Source: an uncultured Flavobacterium sp.
Lineage (GTDB): Bacteria; Bacteroidota; Bacteroidia; Flavobacteriales; Flavobacteriaceae
DNA: 64,000 nucleotides
Assembly (NCBI RefSeq): GCF_951805225.1
Contig: NZ_OX638201.1
Span: forward strand, 2,976,001-3,040,000
Reading direction: 5' to 3'
Below, piece after piece: positions 8,772 to 17,531 of the stretch. The notes below the pieces were generated by a model. The model saw only the letters and a program-made list of their open reading frames with translations. It did no database searches and was not told where the DNA came from. Every line of letters starts with the position of its first letter. Positions within the stretch are counted from its first letter, which is position 1. The position numbers and the translations under genes were made by a program.

Positions 8772-9461
8772 TTATTCTTCTAAAAAATGTTCTAAAAACC
8801 CAATGAATTTCTTTCCGTCCCGCGACCATCTCATTCCTTGTCCGTTTGGAATTCTAATTTCGTAAACGACATCATGTTTGTAATGAAAAAACACATTCCA
8901 CCATGTTTTATTTGCAATAATATAGTGAACCAATTTTTCTACCGTTTCCTGTTTCTGTTGGTTATTTCCTTTTATTTCGCCAAAAATACTATCCTTTTTT
9001 CTGCCAACATGTTTTTCCCAAGCTCGCACTACAATCGAGGTTTCGGTATTAAAAGGCTGTAAACAACTTTCTAAAAGAATTTCTTTTGAAGGCGGAATTG
9101 CACTTTCATCCCGAACACTTGCCGATGTTAATCGTTGTCCCAAAATAAGCAAAATAATTTCGAATGGCGTCTTTTCGAACATATTAATAATTTCGAATTT
9201 CAGTTGATCTGAATTACTTTCTAAAGCTTCAAAAATAGCTGTGAAATAAGGCAAAAAAACTTCTTTAGAAATCAAAATCTCTTCTTTAAAATAAGGTAAT
9301 CCTGAAACTTCAGAATTTGGATTTTGATACCAATAAAACAGGTTTTTAGAGAAATCGTTTAAATTTTCATCGGTAAGAAACAAAGCATATTTATCTTTCC
9401 ATTCTTTTTGCAAGTCCGGTATTGTTGCTTTTAATTCGTTACAAAACTGATTTTCATTCAT
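8772..9461 (-). CDS. hypothetical protein, first gene of the SDR operon
   Basis: This 229-aa soluble protein is not one I recognise. It has no signal peptide or membrane segment. The N-terminal half looks all-helical and the C-terminal third (about 165-229) is rich in Trp, Lys and aromatic residues (NKTWWNVFFHYKHD, GQGMRWSRDGKKF). The ATG at 9461 is the first in frame. Its stop is one base from the SDR start, so the two products probably act together. Confidence 0.65.
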   Translation of the reverse strand: MNENQFCNELKATIPDLQKEWKDKYALFLTDENLNDFSKNLFYWYQNPNSEVSGLPYFKEEILISKEVFLPYFTAIFEALESNSDQLKFEIINMFEKTPFEIILLILGQRLTSASVRDESAIPPSKEILLESCLQPFNTETSIVVRAWEKHVGRKKDSIFGEIKGNNQQKQETVEKLVHYIIANKTWWNVFFHYKHDVVYEIRIPNGQGMRWSRDGKKFIGFLEHFLEE

Positions 9462-9481
9462 TATTTACTGGCTTTCGATTA

Positions 9482-10294
9482 TCAAACTAAAAAATCTGAA
9501 ATAAGTCGTTGTTTGAATCGATCGATAGGTTTTAGATCGACATTGGTATCTCCGTTATGAATATCAAAAGGATCATCTAAACCGCTGATTAATAAATACA
9601 AATAGCAAAATATAAAGGTAATCGCAGAAGTTACCAAATAATCTGCCGAAGGGCTTTTGAATTTGCTAATCAATAAAAACGACATGACGATAAACAAAAT
9701 ACTTTGAAGCAAAATATAGGCTGGTTTAATGAAGTTATTTCTCGAAATAGAATAAGCACGCGTAAGTTGTTTTCGCATTGCATTTGTATTTTCCTGAATG
9801 CCTTTTATGGCTTCTTTGTCAACGCCTCTTTCGGCAAAATAATAGGCGATTTCGTTTGACTTTCGAATTAAAGGAAAAATAACATTAGAATCTTTTCCGT
9901 GGGAATATATCCAGGCAATAATGCCATCGGTAATAGTAATCATTTCTTCACGTAAAAAAGCACGGTTTAAATCTTCTTTACACAAATCAGAAGTTCCCGT
10001 TCTTGGCGCTTTAAAAGCCAGATAAATCCAATCTTTGATCGCTTCCAGATTTGAAGCAACTTCTCCGGGGATTTTTTCGCTTTCTTTAAAATCGGTCATT
10101 GTTGCTGCCAATAATAATCCAAAAACAAAAAATGCGCCTGTAAAAATAATCGTGATATCTGATAATTCTATTAAGTCGTGAAAATCCTGTCCGTAGAAAG
10201 AAAGGTTTTTGAATACAAAATTTTTAATTCCTAATATAGCCAGAGCGGCAATTAATGATTTTATGATTATGGTTCTGTGCAGTACGAATTTCAT
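9482..10294 (-). CDS. multi-pass membrane protein, bestrophin-like or DUF4239-like
   Basis: 270 aa. Hydrophobic segments lie at about 10-25, 45-65, 190-208 and 218-238. The last is followed by GLDDPFD, a motif resembling the one at the end of the membrane region in bestrophin-like and DUF4239 proteins. If the similarity holds it could be an anion channel, but this rests on one motif. It ends 20 bases before the 9461 start on the same strand and may be cotranscribed with that operon. Confidence 0.55.
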   Translation of the reverse strand: MKFVLHRTIIIKSLIAALAILGIKNFVFKNLSFYGQDFHDLIELSDITIIFTGAFFVFGLLLAATMTDFKESEKIPGEVASNLEAIKDWIYLAFKAPRTGTSDLCKEDLNRAFLREEMITITDGIIAWIYSHGKDSNVIFPLIRKSNEIAYYFAERGVDKEAIKGIQENTNAMRKQLTRAYSISRNNFIKPAYILLQSILFIVMSFLLISKFKSPSADYLVTSAITFIFCYLYLLISGLDDPFDIHNGDTNVDLKPIDRFKQRLISDFLV

Positions 10295-10364
10295 TATTAT
10301 TTTTTCGGCAAATTAAATAAATATAATCAAAATAACTGCTTCAAATTGGGTTTTAAATATATAA

Positions 10365-10394
10365 CAAAAGCGCCTTGATATCAAAGCGCTTTTG
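10365..10394 (-). terminator. terminator hairpin downstream of the tyrosinase operon
   Basis: CAAAAGCGC and GCGCTTTTG form a 9-bp stem with a 12-base loop, just after the tyrosinase stop on the minus strand. Confidence 0.6.
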
Positions 10395-10417
10395 TGTTTT
10401 TGAGTTTATAGTTTAGC

Positions 10418-11893
10418 TTAATTTGCCTTTGATACACTAATTTTTTCAAGTGTTACTTTAGCATCTCCAATTCCGCTCTTTTTTATAATAATTTCAAAAT
10501 TCTTATCTGTATTCACCAAATCATCTGAAATGTAATAAGAGAAATTAAGTTTTATTCCGGTTTCTGCCGCTGTATGATTTGCTTCGAGTCCGTGATCATG
10601 AGCAACGCCAAAGAAAGTCATTGTTCCCACATATTGATCTGCTTTTCCCGGATAACGAAGATAAACGGTGTAAAAATCTTTTGGTTCTTTGTAAACGACT
10701 ACATCTAGGTTTAATATTATTTTTGAGTTGGCTTCGGTTTTAAAAACTTTATTGGTACTTTTTGAAAATGTACTGGTTACTTTGTGCGTAAAACCAGTGT
10801 TTTCGATTGTTTTTCCAATTTTTTGTTCCCAAATAACTTTCTCTTTTGAATCCTGAAATGAAACTTTCTTTTTTGAAGTTGATTCATTAGAAGCCAAAAC
10901 CGGAGTTTTAGATCCGTAAAGCAAATCGTCATATTTATAATCTAAATTAAAAACGATCTTGTAAACTTCCTCCATTGTATAGGTAATATGCTTTCCGTCA
11001 GGAGCAATAAATTCATATGTCCACGGATTTGCTTTTAACTGCTCTAATGTTGGACGTTGCCCATAAGCCGAAACATCCCAGGATTCCCAAATACGGTCAA
11101 TCATACTGTGATGCAACCAAAAAACGGGATCAAAACCTGCCGAAGGAACATTTGCCATTAAACCTGAAAAATCTTTCAGTTGATAAATTTCGTTATAATA
11201 GCTTTCTTTTGGATCTGCATATTCTCCTCCAATAAGATCGTGCATAAAACCATGAGGCGCACCTTCGAGGTTTTTGCTAAATCCTGCCGCTCCTGTAAAA
11301 GAAGGATTTGTTTTTAATTCTTCAAGTGCTAACTGAATCTGTGTAAGGTCATTATCAGGAATTGGTTTTCCGTTGTTAAGAACACTATATCTGGCTGGCG
11401 CATACAAAGAACCGGATTTGTCTCTTGCTTCTTTTGGCAAAATATTATCGACAACTTCTTTGCTTCCGTAGTTCCAATATGGTATCGCAAAATCTTGTTT
11501 TCCGGATAAATCCCTAACGATTTTTTCTAAATACCAAATGTACAATCTGTGCCATAAAAGAAAATTTAAGTTTGCAGCTTCTGAGTTTCTTTTATGCGTA
11601 CAATCGCCCCAAGCCCATAATTTATCTTTGCTTGTTTGATATTGTGCACAAAGCTCATTTTTTCCGGCAATTGAATCCGGAATATTATGTATTGCACCTT
11701 GATAATACCAACCAAGACCATTCTCACAGCCCATTTCGCGCATTTTTTTAAAGGCTGTATTCATTGCCAAAAGATCTGCTTGTCCTTCGGCTGTATTAAC
11801 ATTGTATCGAATATATTTTACATTACCTGAACTCTGACCAAAGCCAGAAAATGTAATCAAAATAATAAATAGTGATATAGTAATTTTTTTCAT
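10418..11893 (-). CDS. secreted tyrosinase (type 3 copper oxidase)
   Basis: 491 aa with an N-terminal signal peptide ending near GFGQ. CuA histidines appear in AIHNI, CTHKR and LLWHRLYIWYLEKI. CuB histidines appear in APHGFMHDL and DPVFWLHHSMIDRIW. The arrangement matches bacterial tyrosinase/polyphenol oxidase enzymes, which hydroxylate phenols and oxidise diphenols, often to melanin. The C-terminal 170 residues look like the beta-rich domain that follows the catalytic core in plant-type polyphenol oxidases. It is the last gene of a three-gene minus-strand operon with two small secreted proteins. Whether they help copper loading is inference. Confidence 0.88.
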   Translation of the reverse strand: MKKITISLFIILITFSGFGQSSGNVKYIRYNVNTAEGQADLLAMNTAFKKMREMGCENGLGWYYQGAIHNIPDSIAGKNELCAQYQTSKDKLWAWGDCTHKRNSEAANLNFLLWHRLYIWYLEKIVRDLSGKQDFAIPYWNYGSKEVVDNILPKEARDKSGSLYAPARYSVLNNGKPIPDNDLTQIQLALEELKTNPSFTGAAGFSKNLEGAPHGFMHDLIGGEYADPKESYYNEIYQLKDFSGLMANVPSAGFDPVFWLHHSMIDRIWESWDVSAYGQRPTLEQLKANPWTYEFIAPDGKHITYTMEEVYKIVFNLDYKYDDLLYGSKTPVLASNESTSKKKVSFQDSKEKVIWEQKIGKTIENTGFTHKVTSTFSKSTNKVFKTEANSKIILNLDVVVYKEPKDFYTVYLRYPGKADQYVGTMTFFGVAHDHGLEANHTAAETGIKLNFSYYISDDLVNTDKNFEIIIKKSGIGDAKVTLEKISVSKAN

Positions 11894-11934
11894 TTTGCTT
11901 ATTTTTAGGTTAATTAATAGATTTGTTTTTGATA

Positions 11935-12363
11935 TTAGAGGACTTGAACTTCAAAGGTTAAAATTTCAGCATAATCGGGATTTGCTTTATCGTAGATTTT
12001 AAATTTAACAATCCCGTTTCCTGTTTTATTGGCAGGAATAACATGAATTGCAATAAATCCCTGCTGATCTGCATTTAATTTACTGAAAGCAGAACCTTTT
12101 GGAATTCCGATTTGGCACGCTCCATGCTGACACATAGAACAATCCCATTCTTTTGGAAAAGTATTCGAAACCGTTTCCCAAACCAGATATATAGGTTTAT
12201 TGGATACGTTTTCGACTTTAATTTTAGAAATGTCTAATCGTTTGTTTTTTAAGACACTTTCTTTATTTGTTGCATTTCCTACTACAGAAAAAGTGGGTTT
12301 ACTCTGTGCAGAGGAAATAGAGAAATAAAGCAGAATAATGAGGTAAAAGAGATTTTTTTTCAT
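11935..12363 (-). CDS. secreted Cys-motif protein in the tyrosinase operon
   Basis: 142 aa with a signal peptide (cleavage near SSAQS). The mature part looks like a beta-sandwich, with one cysteine-rich stretch CSMCQHGACQ (about residues 75-85) and the phrase VENVSNKPIYLVWETV typical of Ig-like envelope proteins. The cysteines and histidine could bind copper or form a disulfide. It lies 41 bases upstream of the tyrosinase gene and 18 bases after the multicopper-oxidase-like gene. A copper-delivery role is plausible but not shown. Confidence 0.6.
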   Translation of the reverse strand: MKKNLFYLIILLYFSISSAQSKPTFSVVGNATNKESVLKNKRLDISKIKVENVSNKPIYLVWETVSNTFPKEWDCSMCQHGACQIGIPKGSAFSKLNADQQGFIAIHVIPANKTGNGIVKFKIYDKANPDYAEILTFEVQVL

Positions 12364-12381
12364 GGGGAGTTTGTTTAAATT

Positions 12382-13323
12382 TTAATAAAAAACCGGAATA
12401 TCGGCCTGATGATATATTTTCTTTGAAAGAAGATTTATAAACTGATATCTAATCTTTGCTTTTTGGGCAGTATTACCTAAAAAAGCATACAATTCCAGAC
12501 ATTCTCCAGGATCAAGTGCAACATTATATCCTGTCGATAATGCCTTGATATGATTGCCATTTCCAGATATAAATTGAAGTTTTGTATCTAATGGAAATTT
12601 AATTTCATGAATGTATAAACCCGCATTAACCAAACGAAGCAATACCGTATTTTTTTTATGTTCGAAAGATTGCAAACCTTTGTTTTTCAAGATTGTTTCA
12701 CCATTTATCAAAAAGTAATTCGGTTTATAATCCGGAAGAAGTATTGGCTTATTTGAATCGTCGTATTCTGTTCCCATAATAGCATCTGTGTGCCATTTGG
12801 TATCTATTTCGTTACTGCACCAAAGTATTTCGGTTAAAGGTTTATCAACTAAGGAATCTTTTTCTTTCGGTCGAATAATAATTACTCCAAACATCCCAGC
12901 CTGAAGATTGAAAGGATAATTTTCAGGACTATAATAGAGATAAGTTCCTGATTTTTTTGCCTGAAAAGAATAAAAACCATGTTCCATGTGGTGAACTGGT
13001 TCTTTTTTATTCATTATTTGCTTTTGTTTATTCAGTTGTGTGAATTCAATTTCCTTAGAATATAAAGAGACTGGATTTCCCTGAGAAATGTTCCAGAAAT
13101 CGATATTCACACTATCTCCTTCTTTTACATCAATATCATATCCCGGTAAAGTAATCTGTCCTGAAAGCGAATTGGCAAAACCAAAAGTTCTTATTACTAA
13201 ATCCTTTTTAATAAACAACTTACCGGTTGTTCTACCAATAATTAATCTTTCATTTTGAGAAAATGAAAATGTGGTAATTAGTAAAAAAGAAAATAGTAAT
13301 ATGGTTTTATTCTGTTCTTTCAT
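12382..13323 (-). CDS. multicopper-oxidase-like cupredoxin protein, copper sites degenerate
   Basis: 313 aa with a signal peptide ending near SFSQ. Two cupredoxin-like domains are visible: an early GDSVNIDFWNIS, then a GTYLYYSPENYPF segment and LQAGMFGVIII. In true multicopper oxidases the second segment carries HxH copper ligands. Here they are S, P, E and N, and the final HCH motif is absent. It is probably not an oxidase in its own right and may be a partner or carrier for the tyrosinase downstream. It is the first gene of the three-gene operon. Confidence 0.6.
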   Translation of the reverse strand: MKEQNKTILLFSFLLITTFSFSQNERLIIGRTTGKLFIKKDLVIRTFGFANSLSGQITLPGYDIDVKEGDSVNIDFWNISQGNPVSLYSKEIEFTQLNKQKQIMNKKEPVHHMEHGFYSFQAKKSGTYLYYSPENYPFNLQAGMFGVIIIRPKEKDSLVDKPLTEILWCSNEIDTKWHTDAIMGTEYDDSNKPILLPDYKPNYFLINGETILKNKGLQSFEHKKNTVLLRLVNAGLYIHEIKFPLDTKLQFISGNGNHIKALSTGYNVALDPGECLELYAFLGNTAQKAKIRYQFINLLSKKIYHQADIPVFY

Positions 13324-13519
13324 TTCTAAACTCCAATTAATATTAACATCCGTTATTTGATATTAAAATTCAAAATTAGAGTTATTTAAAACGAAAAAAC
13401 AGCGTATAAATACCTGTTTCTGTAGTAAAAATCCGAAAATAAATAACTTAACCTAAACCACCATTAAAGATGGATTCTACAGAAGAATTAATCTGTTTTG
13501 GTTAAAGTTTATAAAGTTA

Positions 13520-14320
13520 TTAAATCCCAAAAAAGTTTTTGGCATTTCTTGTTGTTTCCTCCGCAACTATAATTCCCGAAACTCCTTTGAACTGTGCAAC
13601 TGTCGCAGCAACAAAAGGTAGAAAAGCGGGTTCGCAACGGCGTTCGTGGTATTTTTTCAAGAGATTATTTGGAGTGTTTTTTGGAAGCATAAACGGCGCA
13701 TCGGTTTCGATCATCATTCTATCAAGCGGAACGTATTGAATCACTTCTTTTAAATGTTCAAAACGTTTACTGTCTGAAATTGCTCCGGTAAAACCAAGAT
13801 AGAATCCGTTATCGAGATACGTTTTGGCTTCTTGCAAACTTCCGGTAAAACAATGTACAACGGCTTTTGGCAATTGTGGCAAATAATCTTTTGTAATGCT
13901 TATAAACTTTGCAAAAGCGGCTCTTTCGTGCAAAAACAAAGGTTTCTGAACTTCGATCGCCAATTCTAGTTGGGCTTTGTAACAGGTTTCCTGTACATTT
14001 CTGGGCGAAAAATCACGATCAAAATCAAGTCCGCACTCGCCTACCGAAACTACATGTTTCTGTTTTAATAAATTTCTCAGTTTTGAAATACTTTGCGCAT
14101 CAAAACTCTTCGCATCATGCGGATGAATTCCCGCCGTAGCATATAATATTCCCTGATATTCTTTTGCTATTCGAGCAGATTCTTCACTATTTCTTACGCT
14201 TGTTCCGGTAAGTATCATTTGCGATACATCGGCGTCTAAAGCATTTTGTACAACATCGTCTATGTCGTTTTGGAATTGTTTATTGGTTAAATTAATTCCT
14301 ATGTCTATGTATTGTTTCAT
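13520..14320 (-). CDS. tatD: TatD-family metal-dependent nuclease
   Basis: 266 aa, the usual length. It shows DIGINLT at the N terminus, GIHPHD (about 64-69), VGECGLDFDRD (about 92), LFLHERAA (about 128), VVHCFTG (about 154) and ETDAPFM (about 205), the metal-binding residues of the TatD amidohydrolase fold. Family members are 3'-5' exonucleases on DNA and RNA. It is a single gene on the minus strand, with a repeat-rich gap separating it from the RNA repair genes. The position may be coincidental, since TatD is a housekeeping gene. Confidence 0.9.
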   Translation of the reverse strand: MKQYIDIGINLTNKQFQNDIDDVVQNALDADVSQMILTGTSVRNSEESARIAKEYQGILYATAGIHPHDAKSFDAQSISKLRNLLKQKHVVSVGECGLDFDRDFSPRNVQETCYKAQLELAIEVQKPLFLHERAAFAKFISITKDYLPQLPKAVVHCFTGSLQEAKTYLDNGFYLGFTGAISDSKRFEHLKEVIQYVPLDRMMIETDAPFMLPKNTPNNLLKKYHERRCEPAFLPFVAATVAQFKGVSGIIVAEETTRNAKNFFGI

Positions 14321-14329
14321 TTTTTTAAA

Positions 14330-14530
14330 GTTGCTAAGGTTCTGAGAGGCTAAGTTGCTAAGGCTTTTTTCCTCTCTGTTACCTTAAATTTTTTTTGTTT
14401 TTTGTTTTTTTTTGAGAGTAAAGAGGCAAGACTTTATGTTAAAACCTCATTTCTTTCTTCTAGCATCTTACTTCTCACCCTTTTTCATCTTGCTTCTTGC
14501 TTCTAATACCTTTGAGCCTTTGCCTCTCTG
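14330..14530. repeat. dispersed low-complexity repeats (AGAAGCAAG family)
   Basis: The gap holds GTTGCTAAGG units, GAGGCAAGAC, CTTGCTTCTTGC and CCTTTGAACC units, all of which recur in other gaps here (for example 26302-26426 and 7190-7240). No ORF is convincing. Confidence 0.5.
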
Positions 14531-14546
14531 AACCTTTGAACCTCTC

Positions 14547-15419
14547 CTAAAAATCTCCATAATAAACCTGGAAGCACGGTAATTTCAGATCATTTCTCCA
14601 GGTGTCAACTACTTGGTTTCTATCGTCGAGAACAAATTCTACAAAGTATTTATCTTTTATAGATTCGTTATAGATTTCGGTTTTGATGATGGAGTCTTTT
14701 CGGCTATCCTGAGTTTTTCGCATGATTAAAGCATCATATTCGATTTCGTGTTTTTCAAGAAACCTCAACGTTGGTTCTTTGTATCGGTCTTCTCTTCCCG
14801 AAACCAGCAATATCTCATAACCCAGTTTTTTGTAATTTCTCAAAACATTTGCCACCGGATCATTGATTTCGTCCTGATCACATTTGCTCGCGTCAAACGG
14901 ATTTCTTCCGTTCATTAAAGCCAAAGTTCCGTCAAGATCACAGATGATTGCTTTTGGCAAATCTGGATTTTGGATTGCGTATTCTGGTGAATCTTTAAAG
15001 AATTGTCGGTGCATTTTTTTGATCACTTTTTCTCCAACCGGTTTTTCTCTCAAAGCATCTCTTTCGATACAAATCGCAACATCTGTATTAACTTCCATAA
15101 CCTCAACTTCTACCTTTTCGTTGAATTTTGTATTGTATTCTTTAACTAATTGTGAAACGCGTCTAAAATTAGTTTCCGATAAATTCGTATCATCAATCAC
15201 AATGCTTTTTCCTTCTTCTAAAGCTTTTACGATTAATAAATCACGTACTTTTTTAACGAATTTCTCGTTGCTCTGACTCGTATTTCCGTTATCAAACATA
15301 GCGCGCAAATCGTCTCTGTTAATTCTTTTATAAGTTTCTGGATTATCTGCAATTATCTTTTTTGCCAAAGTAGATTTCCCACTTCCCGGCAATCCTTTCA
15401 TTAAAATTACTTTTCTCAT
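14547..15419 (-). CDS. T4 Pnkp-like RNA end-healing kinase/3'-phosphatase
   Basis: 290 aa, close to T4 Pnkp (301 aa) and in the same domain order. The N-terminal kinase has P-loop GLPGSGKST (9-17), RDDLR (35-39) and VIDDTNL (74-80). The C-terminal HAD phosphatase has DLDGT (161-165), SGRED (207-211) and LDDRNQVV (264-271). Such enzymes remove a 3' or cyclic phosphate and add a 5' phosphate, preparing cut tRNA for sealing. The longer frame begins with TTG. The ATG at 15419 is one base after the ligase stop, so the two genes form a tight operon. The pairing with an Rnl1-like ligase strongly supports RNA rather than DNA repair. Confidence 0.9.
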   Translation of the reverse strand: MRKVILMKGLPGSGKSTLAKKIIADNPETYKRINRDDLRAMFDNGNTSQSNEKFVKKVRDLLIVKALEEGKSIVIDDTNLSETNFRRVSQLVKEYNTKFNEKVEVEVMEVNTDVAICIERDALREKPVGEKVIKKMHRQFFKDSPEYAIQNPDLPKAIICDLDGTLALMNGRNPFDASKCDQDEINDPVANVLRNYKKLGYEILLVSGREDRYKEPTLRFLEKHEIEYDALIMRKTQDSRKDSIIKTEIYNESIKDKYFVEFVLDDRNQVVDTWRNDLKLPCFQVYYGDF

Positions 15420-15420
15420 T

Positions 15421-16437
15421 TTATTCTTCTTCTCTATTAAACGGTTTTTCAAATGTTGGCCGAATCATTTTCCATATAATGACTGAATAATCTTTGTTAT
15501 TCAGCATTGCAAATAATACGCCCGGATGTTTACAAGTCATGAAATACAAAGCAGTTTCTTTACGGGAATCTAAAACTCTGAAATCTAGTTTACATCGATT
15601 TTCGATTTCTAAATATTGATTTTCTAAATCTTTCTTAGTTTCTTTTACCCAATCAAAAAACTCATCCGGAACTCGTTCCAGAATTTCTTCCATTGTCTGA
15701 TTGGTTTTCAAATATTCCCAGATATTCAAGTTAGAAACCTGAGTAATAATTCGGTGTAAACGAAGATACTCTTCAAATTTAATTTTTACTCTAAAGTTGT
15801 TTGCATATTTAATGATAAAACCTTCTTTGTTCGCAATATCCATTTCTTTTAAAAGCGAAATATCTTTGATTCCGTTGTATTTTTCAACCAAAGGAAATCC
15901 AATATCTTCCAGCGGAAATTCGTCACCTGTTTGTGTATCAATAATAGCTAATAAAACCAATTCTTCCGCCGAACCATAATCTAAAACAATTCGGTTTTCA
16001 GGATAAATAATTTCGAATAAATACGTTTTGTTTTTATCCAAAAGTGACCACGAATTTCTATATTTTCCGTGTAACATTTCATTCGCCTTATCCGATTGTT
16101 CGCTTGCAAAAGAACCTCGGCTCGCCATAAACGGAACCTCATCAATCCAATACAAAATTCCCATTGAACCGTCCATTTTATCATAAACTTCAAAAGTGGT
16201 ATCCGGAAGTACTTGAGTTTCCATTTCGCCTAAATTAAAAAATTTAGGAAAAGGTCTTGCAATTACATTCTCTTTTTCGTCCAAAATTAAACCTCTACAC
16301 GCTAAAGTAACATCATTCCAAATTCTTTCAAATTGTGCACTTTGTGTGTAATTATAAATATATAAATCATGTTTAGGATGTTTGTTTACCCTTACATAAT
16401 TTTTGGAAATCATCTCTTTTAAAAGCGTTGTATTCAT
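15421..16437 (-). CDS. T4 Rnl1-like RNA ligase
   Basis: 338 aa. The nucleotidyltransferase motif I is VYDKMDGSMG with Lys87 as the predicted AMP-accepting residue. Motif IIIa-like YLFEIIYPENRIVLDYG, motif IV EGFIIKY and motif V VKIKF follow. T4 Rnl1 (374 aa) seals tRNA broken in the anticodon loop after Pnkp has healed the ends. It is first in the ligase-kinase operon and is preceded by the shared palindromic operator at 16470-16493. Expression is therefore probably induced together with the TROVE protein and the RNA array. Confidence 0.9.
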   Translation of the reverse strand: MNTTLLKEMISKNYVRVNKHPKHDLYIYNYTQSAQFERIWNDVTLACRGLILDEKENVIARPFPKFFNLGEMETQVLPDTTFEVYDKMDGSMGILYWIDEVPFMASRGSFASEQSDKANEMLHGKYRNSWSLLDKNKTYLFEIIYPENRIVLDYGSAEELVLLAIIDTQTGDEFPLEDIGFPLVEKYNGIKDISLLKEMDIANKEGFIIKYANNFRVKIKFEEYLRLHRIITQVSNLNIWEYLKTNQTMEEILERVPDEFFDWVKETKKDLENQYLEIENRCKLDFRVLDSRKETALYFMTCKHPGVLFAMLNNKDYSVIIWKMIRPTFEKPFNREEE

Positions 16438-16454
16438 TAGTTCTTTTGTTTGAA

Positions 16455-16493
16455 CAAATATTCAAAAGTTAGTGCGCAATCATTTTGCGTAGA
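16455..16493 (-). promoter_or_regulatory. operator copy a and -7 box of the RNA ligase operon
   Basis: The palindrome (plus strand TAGTGCGC, then TTTTGCGTAGA) at 16470-16493 is one of four related copies. The minus strand then reads AATATTTG at 16455-16462 as a -7-like box, about 18 bases before the ATG. Confidence 0.65.
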
Positions 16494-16558
16494 TTTTTTA
16501 TTTTTAAGGGACATAGGGGCAAAGATTCATAGAGGCAAAGGTTTTTGCTGCTTCGCAG

Positions 16559-17137
16559 TTATTTTAATATAAATCGACCACCTTTTTCTTCTTGTATTAA
16601 TAAAATTTCATGAATTCTATTAATTTCATATAGAATTGGTCCTATTTTATATTCCACATTGAAAATCTTAAAAATATCCCTATCATAAAAATATGCTCTA
16701 AAAAATATCCTAGCATCATTTACATAACTTATTGGTCCTACATATTTTGGCATGACTGTTCCAATATTAAATTCTTTCAAAAAATCATCTAATTTCTCAT
16801 CAAAATGTTCTATAAGATTTCGCATATCTCTATTTTTCAAAACATTTAAATCATCAACAAGGTAAACTTCACATAACTTTTTCGCTCTAATTTTATAATA
16901 TCCTTTATCCCTTGAAGGCCAAAAAAATCGAGAAATCCCTCCTGCAGTAAGAATGATGTTTTGGAGTAAATCTAGGATCGTATCATCATTTTGACAATCA
17001 TAATGGTCTCTTTTTAAAATATTATTTAATGATTCAACATCATTCAAAATTGAACGTGTTTTATTTAATAAAGATTCTATATAAAAAACTTCATTAAAAG
17101 GGTGGATTTCAAATTCTGAGTTTTTCATATCTATCAT
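16559..17137 (-). CDS. HEPN-like putative RNase
   Basis: 192 aa, all-helical in appearance. The motif RNLIEH (residues 106-111) inside RDMRNLIEHFDEKL fits the Rx4-6H signature of HEPN RNases, and the flanking acidic helix is also typical. HEPN proteins often act as toxins or defence nucleases that cut tRNA or mRNA. This one lies between the RNA ligase operon and the RNA array and has its own copy of the shared operator. That suggests it is coexpressed with the repair enzymes. No antitoxin gene is next to it. The family call rests on one motif and the helical pattern. Confidence 0.6.
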   Translation of the reverse strand: MIDMKNSEFEIHPFNEVFYIESLLNKTRSILNDVESLNNILKRDHYDCQNDDTILDLLQNIILTAGGISRFFWPSRDKGYYKIRAKKLCEVYLVDDLNVLKNRDMRNLIEHFDEKLDDFLKEFNIGTVMPKYVGPISYVNDARIFFRAYFYDRDIFKIFNVEYKIGPILYEINRIHEILLIQEEKGGRFILK

Positions 17138-17148
17138 TTTTTTTTACA

Positions 17149-17183
17149 GATTCAAATATTACTGCGCTGTTATTTTTGCGTGT
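17149..17183 (-). promoter_or_regulatory. operator copy b upstream of the HEPN gene
   Basis: Plus-strand TACTGCGC and TTTTTGCGTG are spaced as in the other copies (core 17160-17183). On the minus strand, AATATTTG and AATCTG follow at the same offset. This is the least symmetrical copy. Confidence 0.55.
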
Positions 17184-17210
17184 TTATTTTTTAATTCTTT
17201 TCGCATTTTA

Positions 17211-17310
17211 TGTCATTTCGACGAAGGAGAAATCTCCACAAGAAACTCGACAAAGATTGGGTTTCCGTTGCGGAGTTACTTGCGAAGATTTCTCCTTCGT
17301 CGAAATGACA
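17211..17310. repeat. dispersed inverted repeat, copy 2
   Basis: A 100-bp unit closely similar to 243-344, with TGTCATTTCG and CGAAATGACA ends and internal arms GGAGAAATC/GATTTCTCC. It lies beyond the last RNA array element and could act as a transcription end. Confidence 0.8.
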
Positions 17311-17377
17311 AGCAATGCGTTTATCTTAAATATTTGATGCTTTTTTTATTACATCATTTTTTTATGTTTTTAATTTT

Positions 17378-17449
17378 AAAAGAGGTAATGTTTAGGAATG
17401 GTCTAATTTTCTTTGGAACGAAGTAACCATTTCCTGACGACACTCTTTT
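17378..17449 (-). ncRNA. Y RNA-like element 6 (short form)
   Basis: Outer stem AAAAGAG/CUCUUUU; internal loop starting UGUCGU; inner stem AGGAAAUGG with CCAUUCCU (one bulged A); then GUUACUUCG. The loop is short with no tRNA-like part. Last unit of the array. Confidence 0.6.
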
Positions 17450-17458
17450 TTTTTTTTT

Positions 17459-17522
17459 AGAGCAATATTGTATAAGTGATGATTTTCATTTAAGGCGAAG
17501 TAACACTTTATACACGGCATCT
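17459..17522 (-). ncRNA. Y RNA-like element 5 (short form)
   Basis: The inner stem GUAUAAAGUG pairs with CACUUAUAC (one bulge). The loop carries UGCCGU before it and GUUACUUCG after it, as in the other elements. The outer stem is weak here (about three pairs), so the ends are approximate. Confidence 0.5.
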
Positions 17523-17531
17523 TATAATTTT

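Noticed and set aside
10418..13323. Laccase-type copper resistance operon
   Set aside because: The multicopper-oxidase-like protein lacks the copper ligands and no efflux gene is present. The main enzyme is a tyrosinase.
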